Shown here piece by piece: positions 33,236 through 44,045 of a stretch of DNA of 64,000 bases; within the stretch, counting starts at the first letter, position 1, and the number at the start of each line of letters is the position of its first letter. The stretch comes from Toxonevra muliebris (taxonomy: Eukaryota; Arthropoda; Insecta; Diptera; Pallopteridae), in NCBI GenBank assembly GCA_963691655.1, contig OY829326.1, forward strand, positions 143,114,998 through 143,178,997, read 5' to 3'. Both the position numbers and the translations under genes were made by a program. The notes beneath the pieces are model-generated. The model ran no database searches, was not told where the DNA came from, and saw only the letters and a list, made by a program, of their open reading frames with translations.

Positions 33236-33831
33236 TTCTTTAACAGCCTGATTTGCTTCCTGCACTGACGGATGAGAAGGACCTAATTGCTAAAGATTGA
33301 AATTTTCTTCCTATGAACTTCAACACTTACAACTTGGCTGATTAAACCCAGCTTCTATTTGATTATCGATTTAGTTGTCACATTCAATCATTCCATCATT
33401 TTTGATATTACATATTTGACTTTTTGGTTGTGCCACCAATTGATTTTTCACAAAACGTATTGACTTTCAACTAGCTATAAAGAATTATCGACTGTTGTTC
33501 TAATTCTGAATTTAAATCATTGACAGATTTCTTACATTTTGCGACATTTAGTCATTCACCGATTTTTCTCTTAAGAATTGCAATTTCAAATGCGACGTTC
33601 AATCATTTCATTGATTTTTTTTTTTTTTTAAGAAACGGTTAACGTTTTAATTATGGAGTAAATTCTTTAAAAGAGCACGATTGTATAACGAAATGAAACC
33701 AGGAAAGTAGAATTATAATTTTTCATATTCGGTGAAAAGTATTCCGAAAATAATTTAGGGAAAGTGCGTGTAAGTGCGGCCACTCGCTTTTAGGTATGTT
33801 AATGAATGTCTAGGGTCGTCGTATGTATTTT
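33236..33831. other. Unassigned, no gene seen
   Basis: Words such as TTTTTGATA, TTGATTTTT and CATTCAATCATT recur loosely, suggesting an old degenerate repeat, but no unit could be defined. Confidence 0.3.
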
Positions 33832-34328
33832 TGATATGTAAACATTTTAGCTCACGGTATGGGCAAAATTCCAAATGTGTAAAATGTAAGAATAACTGTA
33901 ACGTAAGATATAAGATAACTGTAACGTCCAGTTCCTCTCTCGCTCACACTACTGCGCGGCATGACTGTGCAAACAACAAAGAGGAGAAGAGAGGGAGAAA
34001 TTAAAATACGAGCGGAGTTTGTTTGCTTATGTTTCGATAAATTTACTCCCACATATATGTACATACGAAAACAAAATGTGTGTGTACATTTATTCGTGGC
34101 AGAATTATTTGTTGGTGTTAAACATGTGGAGATCGACTATTCCATACAAGCAGAGAAGTCGCCGTAGCAAACACAGGTTTCGCATTCGGCTAGTTGGATT
34201 GCATTAACAGCAAATATTTTTTAAAGTATAAAAACCATACAAAATGATAAGTAATAAGGAATCTAGGTTTCAATAACTGATAATGATAGCAAACCACGGC
34301 ATTATAAAAATTTTGCTTTGTACATTAA

Positions 34329-34499
34329 CCTTAGAAAGGCAACACTTTTTTATCTATGTAAATAGCAAATATGTTAAACAGAAAAAATCAATAAAAATAC
34401 ATTGTTTCTTAATTTTATTAAATGCAGTTAAGGTAAATCTCTTTGCGGTGCTTTTAAAAAGTAGTGGGGTGACTGGTCACCCCTGTTGCCTTTCTAATG
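34329..34499. mobile_element. TTAA-type MITE inside HINE copy C
   Basis: The ends CCTTAGAAAGGCAAC and GTTGCCTTTCTAATG pair, with TTAA at 34325-34328 and 34500-34503. At 171 bp it is the shortest of the three orthologous inserts. Confidence 0.65.
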
Positions 34500-34520
34500 T
34501 TAAATGTGGAAAGCACTTAT

Positions 34521-34596
34521 CGTCGCCTGAGAATTGATTTGGCGTATGTGTGATCAAATTCATGCACCTATACGCCAAATCAATTCTCAGGCGACG
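34521..34596. repeat. 26-bp perfect palindrome arms in HINE copy C
   Basis: The arms 34521-34546 and 34571-34596 are exact reverse complements, identical to the arms in copy A, with a 24-nt loop that differs from copy A's at several bases. Confidence 0.9.
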
Positions 34597-35099
34597 TTAT
34601 GTAAAATTTTCACATCTAATAAAATTTAAAATCGACAGGAAGAAAAACTTAAAGCACGGAAAAAAGATGCATTTACAGCTGCGTATATGCGAACATATCG
34701 TGCCCGATGCATTGAGTAAAAGAAAACTGATGCAACTACGATTTGGTGCAATTGCAAAATATTTTTGCTATCACAACAACAAATATATGAGATATGGAAT
34801 AAAAATTTGCATTTACTATGATGTAAGACCATTTGCAATTTATAGTGAATTGGGCTATTATATATAAAATATAATGATATCTAATAAATTTTTAAGTTTA
34901 TAAAAGAATTGTTTTAGTTTTGAGTTATTTACCTAGCATATAGATTATACATATGGCATTCAGTTGGCTTAACTGTTTACACATCAAATATCTTGCGTGC
35001 CTTGCACACATCCATTGTTTTTTTTTTTTTTTTTTTGGTGACTATATTTTGATTAGCTGATATTTTTTTTTTGCCAAAATTATTGCTGTTGAAAACAAA

Positions 35100-36315
35100 C
35101 AGTGTCGGACAAAACTAAAGCACGAGCTAATCCTTGTCAACATTCAGTTCAATAAAATTTAAAAATAAGCAAGTATGCACAAACAAACTAACATTGCACA
35201 TTTCAAAGCACATAATTTTGTTCGCTTACTGTTACCATCAATTGTTAAAAATAAACAACAATAATCATCATTAAACTTGAAATTCATTAATTTGGAAAAC
35301 AAAAAGCAGGTTTAAAAAAAAACTGAATGCGTACAGAAGTTGTTGGTTATCATTCAAAATGGCTCGAACTTAGTATTCTGCACAATTTAGAGAAAATATT
35401 CTAAGTGGTTTTAATAAAGCTGAATCAGTGATATGCATTGTAAAAAAATTTTGTATTCGCTATTACGTTAATTCCCGAGCTATAAGCCGTTTTCGCACTT
35501 CCCATTTTTTATATACTAAATATGGAGGTGGCAGACCGCGGGGCACAACCAAACGTGAGGACCAGGCAATCTTTCGGATTATAAAAAAAAAATATCTTTT
35601 TTATCTTGGAAATAAATTACGTTTAAACATTGCACACAGGTTTATCCAACGACGAGCTGTAGAGGGTGGCTTAGCAACATACCAGAGTGTGAAAAAGCCA
35701 TTTATTTCTCGAAAGAATCAACAGGCAAGGCTCGAAATTGTAACCGCATACTTTAGCTGGGCTACTGCCAAATGAAATATCGTGGTTTTTACTGATGAAT
35801 CTATATTTAACATGAAAGGTTGCGACGGATTGAAGTTAGTGCGCAGACCAAAAGAGCAACGATGAAATCCGCGTTATTTTAAAAGCACCGTATGATACGA
35901 GCGAGGCAACGTAATGGTCTGGTGATTTTTTTCGACCATGGAATCGGTTCAATTCATAAAATAAGAGGTATAATAGACAGTCTAATGTGCAAAGATATTC
36001 CCAAGAATGTTGTGTTACCTTATACGGAGGAAGATCTGCTGTTAAAGCATGTCTACCAGCACGATGACGATCCCAGCACAATGTGTAAAAGATTGGTTTG
36101 TTGCCAATAAGATCAGTATTTTATAGTGTCCCACCCATTCACCCAAAAAATGTATAGGAAATTATTGAGAAAAGGACAAAAACAAGAATACCATTTTCTA
36201 CCAATGGGAGATTGCATGGAAGAACATTTCTACAGACGTTTTGAGCAATTTTATTGAGTTCTTGCCACTAAAATGTTGAACAGCTCTGAAAAATAATGGA
36301 TACGCTACAAAATAG
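35100..36315 (+). mobile_element. Tc1-like element, left end plus transposase relic
   Basis: The left terminus CAGTGTCGGACAAAACTAAA at 35100 is typical of Tc1-like ends. It is followed by about 260 bp of leader and the pseudogene 35359-36315. I could not find a matching right end downstream, and no TA precedes the left end, so the borders are partly lost. Confidence 0.68.
35359..36315 (+). pseudogene. Tc1 transposase pseudogene (second lineage)
   Basis: The start is ATGGCTCGAACT with a stop four codons in. Then come YSAQFRENILSGFNKAES (paired-like helix-turn-helix) and GGGRPRGTTKREDQAI, with the GRPR minor-groove hook and second DNA-binding part. RRAVEGGLATYQSVKKPFIS, FTDESIFN with the first catalytic Asp, and RRPKEQR follow, then a decayed block with QHDDDPS near 36060 holding the second Asp. 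The end is WKNISTDVLSNFIEFLPLKC and NNGYATK before the stop. The third acidic motif is missing, apparently deleted around 36120-36180. Multiple stops. It differs in sequence from the Tc1 relic at 20391. Confidence 0.85.
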
Positions 36316-36885
36316 TGGAGAAATCGAACTTTTCTATTAACACGGTGCGACAGTAAAAAATACCTGGGAAGACATATTATTTTTCTTGTAGGTGTTGTCG
36401 AGTAAAACAAGAGTCTGTACTTGAAATTTTCCAAACACCCCCAAAATCTTGATTTACCGTTAAAAAACTGGTTTTGGGTACATTTGGGCACTTATAAGCC
36501 TGTAATGTGGTTGATTATCAACAGATTTTCAGTTTCTTGCCGGTTTTAGAAAAAAAAAAACTTAGGCCTTTCGAATATAATATATTTTATTTAAGAAAAC
36601 TTGAGAAATCTGTATGTATTTGTCCAGCAAACATAATTTTTTTTTCAATTTATTTGCATTTTCTCAACTTTGACGGTGTTTGTACACACTATTTTATAAA
36701 AAACTATACTACTTATATATTTATTCTAAAAACATGTTTATTAACGAGTAAAACTCAAGTTTGTTTTTAAAAATCAGTCAGTAATTGACTGAGTTATTAA
36801 ACTTTTTATGAAAACAAAATTTTTGCAAAAATACAATTTTTGGCCATTCAACTCAAAAATGTGTGATTAACCGTAATTTTTTTTT
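36316..36885. other. Unassigned, no gene seen
   Basis: The open frame 36507-36770 is Phe/Tyr-rich and unrecognised. The right end of the preceding Tc1 element should lie here but could not be found. Confidence 0.35.
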
Positions 36886-36889
36886 AATT

Positions 36890-37165
36890 TCAGCACTATC
36901 AGTTTCTCGTTGAGTGACCAGCATTATTCTGAAATCATTTTTATTTTATTTTTTCCTTCGAAGCGCTTTTCAATTTTAGCCATTTCTTAGTCATAATGTT
37001 CGCCTTGTTCATCGCTCAACCGGCCCAGATTATCTAAGAAGAAGTCCAAATGCGAATGCAAGAAATTAATTTTTAAGGACATGTTCCAGACCATTTTACC
37101 ATACGCCCTTAAAAATTCATTAACAACCGTAACATCGTCGTCGCTTCTGTAATTACCATGCAAAT
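36890..37165 (-). pseudogene. Remnant of the FPENLG-type insect protein family, second copy
   Basis: On the minus strand one mostly continuous frame gives NLHGNYRSDDDVTVVNEFLR, then AYGKMVWNMSLKINFLHSHL followed directly by DFFLDNLGRLSDEQGE, and KIEKRFEGK. It ends with a fragment near 36905 reading RETDSA, where the family often has the end of an ADYCW block. The block order matches the relic at 13080-13480, and preservation is better here. The 5' side is cut at 37170 by the foldback element, so the rest of the gene, if present, would lie beyond 39236, where I could not recognise it. Function unknown. Confidence 0.6.
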
Positions 37166-37170
37166 TATCG

Positions 37171-39236
37171 TATATATATATATATTAGATGGCTTATTTT
37201 GCTAAAGTATTTCAGATCTTAATTGTGACAGCAGAATATGAAAATAGGGTGTTAAAAACCAATTAAAATGAAAAAAAAAAAAATTTAAATTTGTGAAAAC
37301 TGGATGCGCTACTCCGAAAACCGTGATTTTTAAGGATGTTTTACAATAGGTTTGGGATTTTGTATGGAAAAGGCATTTAACTTGCATATAAAAAAATTTC
37401 AGATATCCATATCTATGTAAAAAATGCCGCTTAAGCGAATGGCGTACCCAGTTTTTTGATGCCACTGAACCCAAAGTCACCCCTAGCGCCTAAAGTGACT
37501 ATTTAGCACGTTTTTTTACAAACTTTTAAATTCAACCGTTAAGGTTTTGAAGATAGCGGTAATTTTTTTATAATTAAAGTACACAGAATTTTAGGTAATT
37601 TAATTTAATTTATTTAAAAAACAAAAATTTTTCATATCGAGTTATATTTGAACTAGTAAATTAACTTTTAGTGAACCCATGTCGAGTACAATCAAGTTCA
37701 TCTTTGACAATTTCGCCAAATTGCAAAAAACAAAGCAGACGTTGAAAAAATTGCATTAAATTAATGAAACTTACCAATTAAGAAGTAACTACTAACTTTT
37801 AAAATGTTCTCCATATTAAATCGCTTGCATCAAAATTGTTGATTTATTCAATATGTAATACAGGTGTCCCCATATAACACGATAGTTAGGTTCCAAAAAA
37901 GCATCGTGTTGTGCGAATTCATGTTATACGGAACAAGGAATCAGTATAAAAAGGGGAGTTAGGCTCCAAGAATTTAGAAATCTGCCGTATTATATACGAA
38001 ATCGTACAAAAATAGGGTTATGTTCCAATATTTTAAAAAACAATTTTTTGCGATTAGTGTCGTTCGAGCTGTCACATGCAGGGCATTCATTTGCTTTATG
38101 TATATTTTAACTTTTTGTACGGTTTGATACATTTTCTCTCTTTTATTAATAAATTAAAGTTTTTAATTTTGATTGTAAAAAGTAAAAAAACAGAGATTAT
38201 TGATTTTATATAAAAAAATTTTAATAATAAGCACTTAACAGATAATTTGTTGGAAGATTTAAAGAAAAAATTTTAATTTAACAAGCAAAAATAACAATGA
38301 AACTAGAAACAGAGTGAACTGGAATTTGATAAATTTAGCAAATAAAAATTAGAGTTGTAGTTAAATAGCTTATAAACAAATTTAAAAAGCGATTTGGATT
38401 TCCAAATTTCACTAATCATGTTATACCAGGGATTCAGCTATTTACAAATCGTGTTGGAAGGTAATCGTGCTATAGTGTCATCGTGTTATATGGGGAGATT
38501 TCTGCTATCAACAAATCGTGTTGGAGCGAAATCGTGCTCTACGACTGCCGTGTTGTACGTAGGAAACCTGTACATATCATACTGCAATCAACAGACGAAA
38601 ATAAAGAATACAAATTTCCACGATAAGACAATTTTTTCAACTCCTGCCTTGTTTTTTGTGCAATTTTTGGACAACATTTGTCAAAGGTGAACTTGATTCG
38701 AGTACAATCAATGGGTTCACTAAAAGTTAATTTACTAGTTCAAATATAACTCGATTTGAACTTTAAATGAACTAAATTGAATTACCTACAATTCTATGTA
38801 CTTTAATTATAAAAAAATTACCGCTATCTTCAAAACCCTAACGGTTGAATTTAAAAGTTTGTAAAAAAACGTGCTAAATAGTCACTTTAGGCGCTAGGGG
38901 TGACTTTGGGTTCAATGGCATCAAAAAACTTCAATTAAAAAAAAACGCCATTCGCTTTAGCGGCATTTTTTACATAGATATCGATATCTGAAATTTTTTT
39001 ATATGCAAGTTAAATGCCTTTTCCATACAAAATCCCAAACCTATTGTAAAACATCCTTAAAAATCACGGTTTTCGGAGTAGCGCATCCAGTTTTCACATA
39101 TTTAAATTTTTTTTTTTTCATTTTAATTGGTTTTTAACACCCTATTTTCATATTCTGCTGTCACAATTAAGATCTGAAATACTTTAGCAAAATGTATGGA
39201 GCAAATAAGCCATCTAATATATATATATATATATAG
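37171..39236. mobile_element. Large foldback element, arms of about 590 bp
   Basis: The left arm (about 37171-37757) and right arm (about 38628-39236) are reverse complements with a few percent of differences and small indels. Shared blocks include ATTAGATGGCTTATT at the outer ends, AACCGTGATTTTTAAGGATG, CACCCCTAGCGCCTAAAGTG and AGTAAATTAACTTTTAGTGA. The outer ends merge into TA microsatellites, so the exact target duplication cannot be read. The spacer contains a 710-bp MITE (37861-38570); without it the loop is about 160 bp. No protein is encoded. A transcript through this unit would fold into a very long hairpin. Confidence 0.88.
37861..38570. mobile_element. pogo/Tigger-like MITE in the foldback loop
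   Basis: The ends are CAGGTGTCCCCATATAACAC and CAGGTTTCCTACGTACAACA (right end read as reverse complement), with TA on both sides (37859-37860, 38571-38572). CAGG-type ends followed by repeated ATAACACG words are typical of pogo/Tigger-derived MITEs. Interior copies of CGTGTTATAYGG and its complement appear near both ends. Confidence 0.65.
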
Positions 39237-41690
39237 TGCATATTCTTACTACATTCACAAAAAAAATTTCAGTCCAAGCATGTTTTACAATATTACTGAA
39301 CGAAATGCAAACAGGGAAAAATCCGTAAAATCCGTCCAGCGATTTTCAAGAAAATAATTTATGCTATATAAAAGAACCGTAGGTAAGTTTTTTGTCTTTT
39401 TTGGTTGCTTTTTCAATGAAATTTTGTGAGTTGATGGTATTTCTTGGTTTCTTGAATGTACCACGTTTACCCGAGTGATTGCCATTGAACACGATAAAAT
39501 TATCATTTATTTGACATTACTTGTTTCTTTCATTATGTTCAAATCTAATCTAATAACTTTTGATATGTAATGACTTATCGATGCTTATGATCTAATGACT
39601 TATGATCTTAAGTTTCAGGCAAAAGAAAACCGAACCATTCACGCATTCACGCATGTGGCATAAATTACACTCATTTTGAAACAGCGTTTTTTTTTTTTTA
39701 ATTTTGCCATGAAGATGAGGTCAAAGGTATCAAATGTCTTCAGCAAAAATATAGCTCTCGGCGAGATCAACAAGAAAAATATGTTTTTAAAGTCAGAAAA
39801 AACCATTTCTAACTTCCACGAACTTCTCCTATAGGTTTCTTTTTCAGAAAAAATTATTTATTTACCCAATATTGAAAACATTAACAAAAATCGTGTACTT
39901 ATTGTGTTCTTTATTTTTTTGATGTTACAAAAACTTTTCAAATTATTTCAACACGTAATTGAAATTGATATTTTTTGATAACTTTGTATTTGTGTAGGTA
40001 GTATATGAATATATGTGAATGTATATATATGTGGGCGTATGTATACACGAGTTTCTCTAACTCCAACATTTGGCAATAACATGCAATTTAACAATTTGCC
40101 ACATACTCAACCTAGCATACACACATTCACATAGCAAATCACACATGCACACACATCGATATATTGTAAAATTTGTATAGCAATTTGAAATCAATCAAAG
40201 TTTGACAACAACTTTGAAGTACAATTTTTTTCTTTTCTTAAAATTTTCTTTGAAAAGAAATAAAAAAAAAAAAAAATATTATGAAAATAAATCGATATTG
40301 TTTGTAAACAGAAATTTTGGTTTTTTCGAAAAATAAGATGTTAAAAAAAAATTTTCTATTATAAAATATATTTACAAGAATTTCATGAAGTATATTGACA
40401 AATTTTCTTAGAATCTCATGTCTGAAATTAATTTTAATATTTATTAATCTTAGTTTCTTAGCAGTGATTAAGTATAAATATAATTTTCAACATCTGCATT
40501 AAGATCATTATTCAGGTTCACCAGTAGATAGTCTGGATTATCCTTCTGCTAGTCGTTATAAAAAGAAATTATTTGTAAACTGTTCATCTTTTTGATTGAA
40601 GTAAAAAAAATCCAAACCGATCTACCTTACCTGTAGAATCTAACTCTTTCTATTTAGTATTGGCCGGCAAGAGTTTTCGTATCATTATCAATTCTATTTT
40701 TACTTAAACTTAATGGACAATCGTTTTGAAGCATCCAGGGATGTGAACCAAACAAAAAATCCTAAGGAATTTTCGTAATGAACCGGTATCTCAGTGGATG
40801 TTGAAAATAAACGCAATTTAACTGCATTTAGACATTAAATTTAAACATTAAATTTAACCATAGCAAATTTTTTATAAAAATGCTGTTAAAAGAAAAAAAA
40901 AAGGACTGCCAAAAAAATTTGACTGCATATTTACATTTGGAGTGTAAATCCTTGGAAAAAACATTATTTTCTTAAAAAAAAAAAATAAAATAAAAATTTC
41001 TTTGACTCGTTTTTGGCTTATCATTAAAATATTTACCCTCAAGCACTTCTAAATTTAAGAAAATGAAAAATAAGTGAAAATTTATACTTACTTATTAGCA
41101 ATTGTGGTAAGCAAAACATTTTTTTTTTTAAATAAAAACGCAATTTCCTCATACCAAAATTACATTTTTTGACATAGATACAAAATCAATAATCTATTAG
41201 GCCACATACAATTTACGTCCTCCAGACGGCAACAAACAAAAATTCATCTTCGTCTCTAACAGCAACAATGTCGACAAACAATTTTGCTACTATATTTTTA
41301 TACATTCATTCATTCATACATACATATAAGTATGTATGTACAATGTATAAAACGAAAGCTGTCACTTTTTGATAAATAACCTATTTATAAATCTGTTTTA
41401 ACTTTGCAAAAATATAGGAAAAAATTATTAAAAAATTTGTGTGATGAATGTGAAGGTTTTAAACAGAAATGATTTTAAATGATGCAAGAAAATCAATTTG
41501 AAATGACATTTTATAAATTGATAAAAAAAAAGAAAATTTTAATTCAGGAAACGGAAACTAAAAATAAATTGCTCACATTTAGTTATAGTTCAGTGGTAAG
41601 TATATGAGACTCAACTTGGACAATGGGCTCTGTTGGGCCAGATTTCACTTTTTTTGTATTGATTTAAAATAAACGTGTTATATTTTGTAT
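39237..41690. other. AT-rich intergenic, no gene seen
   Basis: No family recognised. A weak A-box-like TAGTTCAGTGG (41586-41596) followed by a T run at 41649 hints at a decayed tRNA-like sequence, but there is no B box. TATGTATGTA runs lie near 41330. Confidence 0.4.
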
Positions 41691-41691
41691 A

Positions 41692-43009
41692 CAATTCTGT
41701 CAAATAAGTACCCGGAAATTCTCATTTTAAATTTTCCCTCTGAGAATATTTCAAAAAAATATTTTTCCCAGGTTGGCACAACTATCAACCACTATTCTGT
41801 GAATTTTTATTGCTATGTGTCATTTAGTTTGGTTACGGCGTCATTAAGAACAAGTCAACCTTTTGTGTGCGTTGCGATTTTTACTATGGATAAAAATATC
41901 GAACAAATTGTTTGTGTGAAATTTTGTGTTTCAAACGAAATTTCTTGTGCCAAAACGTTGGAAATGTTGAAAAAAACATTTGGTGATTCAACCATGTCGA
42001 AAACTCAAGTTTACGATTGGTATAAATCGTTCAAAGAGGGGCGAGAAGAAGTGAACGATTTGCCACGTTCAGGACGGCCTTCGACCTCTTCAACTGAAGA
42101 AAACGTCGACAAAAGAAAGGAAATGGTGCTCGAAAATCGTCATTATAGTTTGCGAGAGATAGCCCAAGAAATGAACATGTCTCATGAGACCGCTCGTCAT
42201 ATTTTGGTTGATGTTTCGGGTATGCGGAAAGTCTCAGCGCGATTGGTGCCAAAAGATCTGAATTTTCTTCAAAAAGTGAATCGCAGTAAGGTGGCTAAAG
42301 ACATGCTTGAACGCGTAAATTCCGATCCAACGTTCATCGAACGCATCATAACTGGTGACGAGACATGGGTTTTCGAGTACGACATGCAAACAAGTCAACA
42401 ATCATCGGAATGGCGCGCCAAAAATGAGCCGAAACCGAAAAAACCGCGCCAAAGCAAATCGAAAATCAAGGTGATGCCGACCGTTTTCTTCGATATTCGT
42501 GGTGTTGTTCATTCGGAATTCTTACCGGAGGGCCAAACCGTCAATAAAGAATATTATCTTGGCGTTATGAGGCGTTTGAGAGAGAATGTTCGTCGCAAAA
42601 GACCAGATTTGTGGCGGAACAACAGTTGGATTTTGCACCACGATAATGCACCAGCGCCAAAGCGATCATTGTGAACGAGTTTTTGAACAAAAATTCAACA
42701 AATATCATCGAACAACCACCGTACTCTCCAGATATGGCCCCGTGTGACTTTTTCCTGTTTCCAAAACTCAAATTACCACTTCGTGGAACCCGTTTTGAGA
42801 GCATTGAAGACATCAAAACTAATTCGCAACGAGAACTGAAGGCCATCCCGGAATATAGCTTTAAAAAGTGTTTCGATGATTGGATTGTTCGTTGGAAGAA
42901 GTGTATTGCCTCAGAAGGGGCCTATTTTGAAGGGGATATAATAAATTTAGATGATTGATAAGTTGTTTGTGTTTTATTTCAAATTTCCGGGTACTTATTT
43001 GACAGAATG
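41692..43009 (+). mobile_element. mariner element, nearly intact
   Basis: The 27-bp inverted repeats (41694-41720 and 42982-43008, containing CTGTCAAATAAGTACCCGG) are perfect. The TA duplication is at 41690-41691 and 43010-43011. The 1318 bp length is canonical. The transposase frame is disrupted at essentially one point. It differs in ends and protein from the mariner at 7404-8648. Confidence 0.93.
41886..42958 (+). pseudogene. mariner transposase with one frameshift
   Basis: The start MDKNIEQIVCVKF was chosen because it begins the conserved N-terminal helix-turn-helix; the frame stays open upstream to 41685 but only into leader. In order: SKTQVYDWYKSFKEGRE, the linker ARLVPKDL, ITGDETWVFEYD (first Asp), VMPTVFFDIRGVVH, and WILHHDNAPA (second Asp). 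The frame then runs off at 42674. A second frame (42671-42958) resumes with IVNEFLNKNSTN, QPPYSPDMAPCDFFLFPKLK (third Asp, D34D type) and ends GDIINLDD. The break is explained by a single base missing near 42655, where relatives have a His codon after APA. About 357 residues in total would match a normal mariner. Subfamily not resolved. Confidence 0.92.
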
Positions 43010-43134
43010 TATGTACTAATAGATCGTACTTACCCTATGTAGGACGAATCGGAACGAATGAATGTTAAAAAGTTGTTTTCTTGAAGATTTGTCATTAAAA
43101 GTCCAAGAGTTATATCTATTATTTCAATTCAAAA

Positions 43135-44045
43135 CAGAACTTAGATTCAAAACAGAACTTAGTAACAAAAAGAAATGGGAAGGTAACATGGTTCACAGAC
43201 GGTTCTCTCACTGAAGAAGGAACCGGTGTGGGGGTATCTGGGCCGAGGATAAAATACTCTGAGCCCATGGGTAGGTACACCAGTATCTTTCAAGCGGAAA
43301 TATACGCAATTGATAGGTGTGCATACTTTAATCTCAAGCGCAACTACCGGAACCAAAACATTGCGATCCTAACCGATAGCCAAGCGGCTATCAATGCACT
43401 TAAGTCTCACCAGATTACCTCAAAACTGGTGATGGAGCGCCTTGATAAACTAAATACGCTTAGGTCATATAATCGGGTTTGGATCCTCTAGGTTCCGTGT
43501 CATATTGGGATTAAAGGAAATGAATCTGCGGATACACTAGCAAGGAAAAGAGCATCAACTCCTTTCGTAGGTCCAGAGCCATTCTGTGGAATAGGTAAAG
43601 GAACACTCTCTATACTAATTAAGAAAGAAGAAAAGAAAATCAAAGGAAATTATACTGGGAACATAGACCAGGATTAGAGCATTCGAAAGCACTATTAGGA
43701 ACCTATAACCTAAAACGCTTCAACGAATGTATGAATTTGTCAAAGAATAGTCTTAGAATCATTACAGGAATTCTAACAGGTCATTGTAGGTTGAACTATC
43801 ACCTAACAAAACTGGGAATTACAGCTAATGAATCATGTAGGTTTTGCAGAGAAGATAAGGAATCTGCAAAGCACATCTTAGGACAGTGCCCCGCACTTAT
43901 GCATATTCGTAAAAGAAATCTGGGTAACCACCAAATACCAGATAATAATCTCAACTCCATAGAAGTAGGATCCATACTAAAATTTCTACTGGAGGCTGGA
44001 CTTATGAAAATACTATGAGTCCATGAAGGAGCACAATAGATCTTA
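43135..44045 (+). pseudogene. LINE ORF2 3' part: RNase H and zinc-knuckle tail
   Basis: WFTDGS (first catalytic Asp), FQAEIYAIDRC (Glu), ILTDSQAAINAL (Asp) and, after an in-frame TAG at 43489, HIGIKGNESADTLA (His and final Asp) define a type I RNase H. A frameshift near 43640 leads to HSKALLGTYNLKRFNECMNL and LTGHCRLNYHLTKLGI, then the CRFCREDKESAKHILGQCP Cys-His motif and the stop at 44018. The 3' UTR begins CACAATAGATCTTAAAGGTC. RNase H in this position is found in I, R1, LOA and Jockey-group LINEs; an I-group assignment is most likely. Polymerase and endonuclease parts are missing. The fragment starts just after the mariner. Confidence 0.85.

Larger units (their letters stand above)
33832..35017 (+). 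mobile_element. HINE copy C
   Basis: The 5' end is TGATATGTAAACA. The inverted partner TGTTTACACATCA lies at 34974-34986, followed by the 3' hairpin region TGCGTGC-CTT-GCACACA with one mismatch, and TCCATTG plus a long T tract. It aligns with copy A throughout but lacks the TTA microsatellite and has small deletions. It contains the TTAA-flanked MITE (34329-34499) and the perfect 26-bp palindrome (34521-34596). Confidence 0.72.

Noticed and set aside
35100..35125. Search for the right terminal repeat of the Tc1 element beginning here
   Set aside because: Candidates near 36396 (GTGTTGTCGAGTAAAAC) do not match the left end well enough, so the right border is left open.
37171..37480. 92-residue minus-strand frame in the foldback arm
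   Set aside because: The same sequence exists inverted in the other arm with stops, there is no recognised domain, and it is simply open by chance.
39285..39506. Possible upstream part of the FPENLG-family gene interrupted by the foldback
   Set aside because: The minus frame (ENRWTDFTDFSLF) did not match any block of the family that I know.
41580..41655. Possible tRNA gene (A-box-like TAGTTCAGTGG followed by a T run)
   Set aside because: No acceptable B box and no closing acceptor stem.
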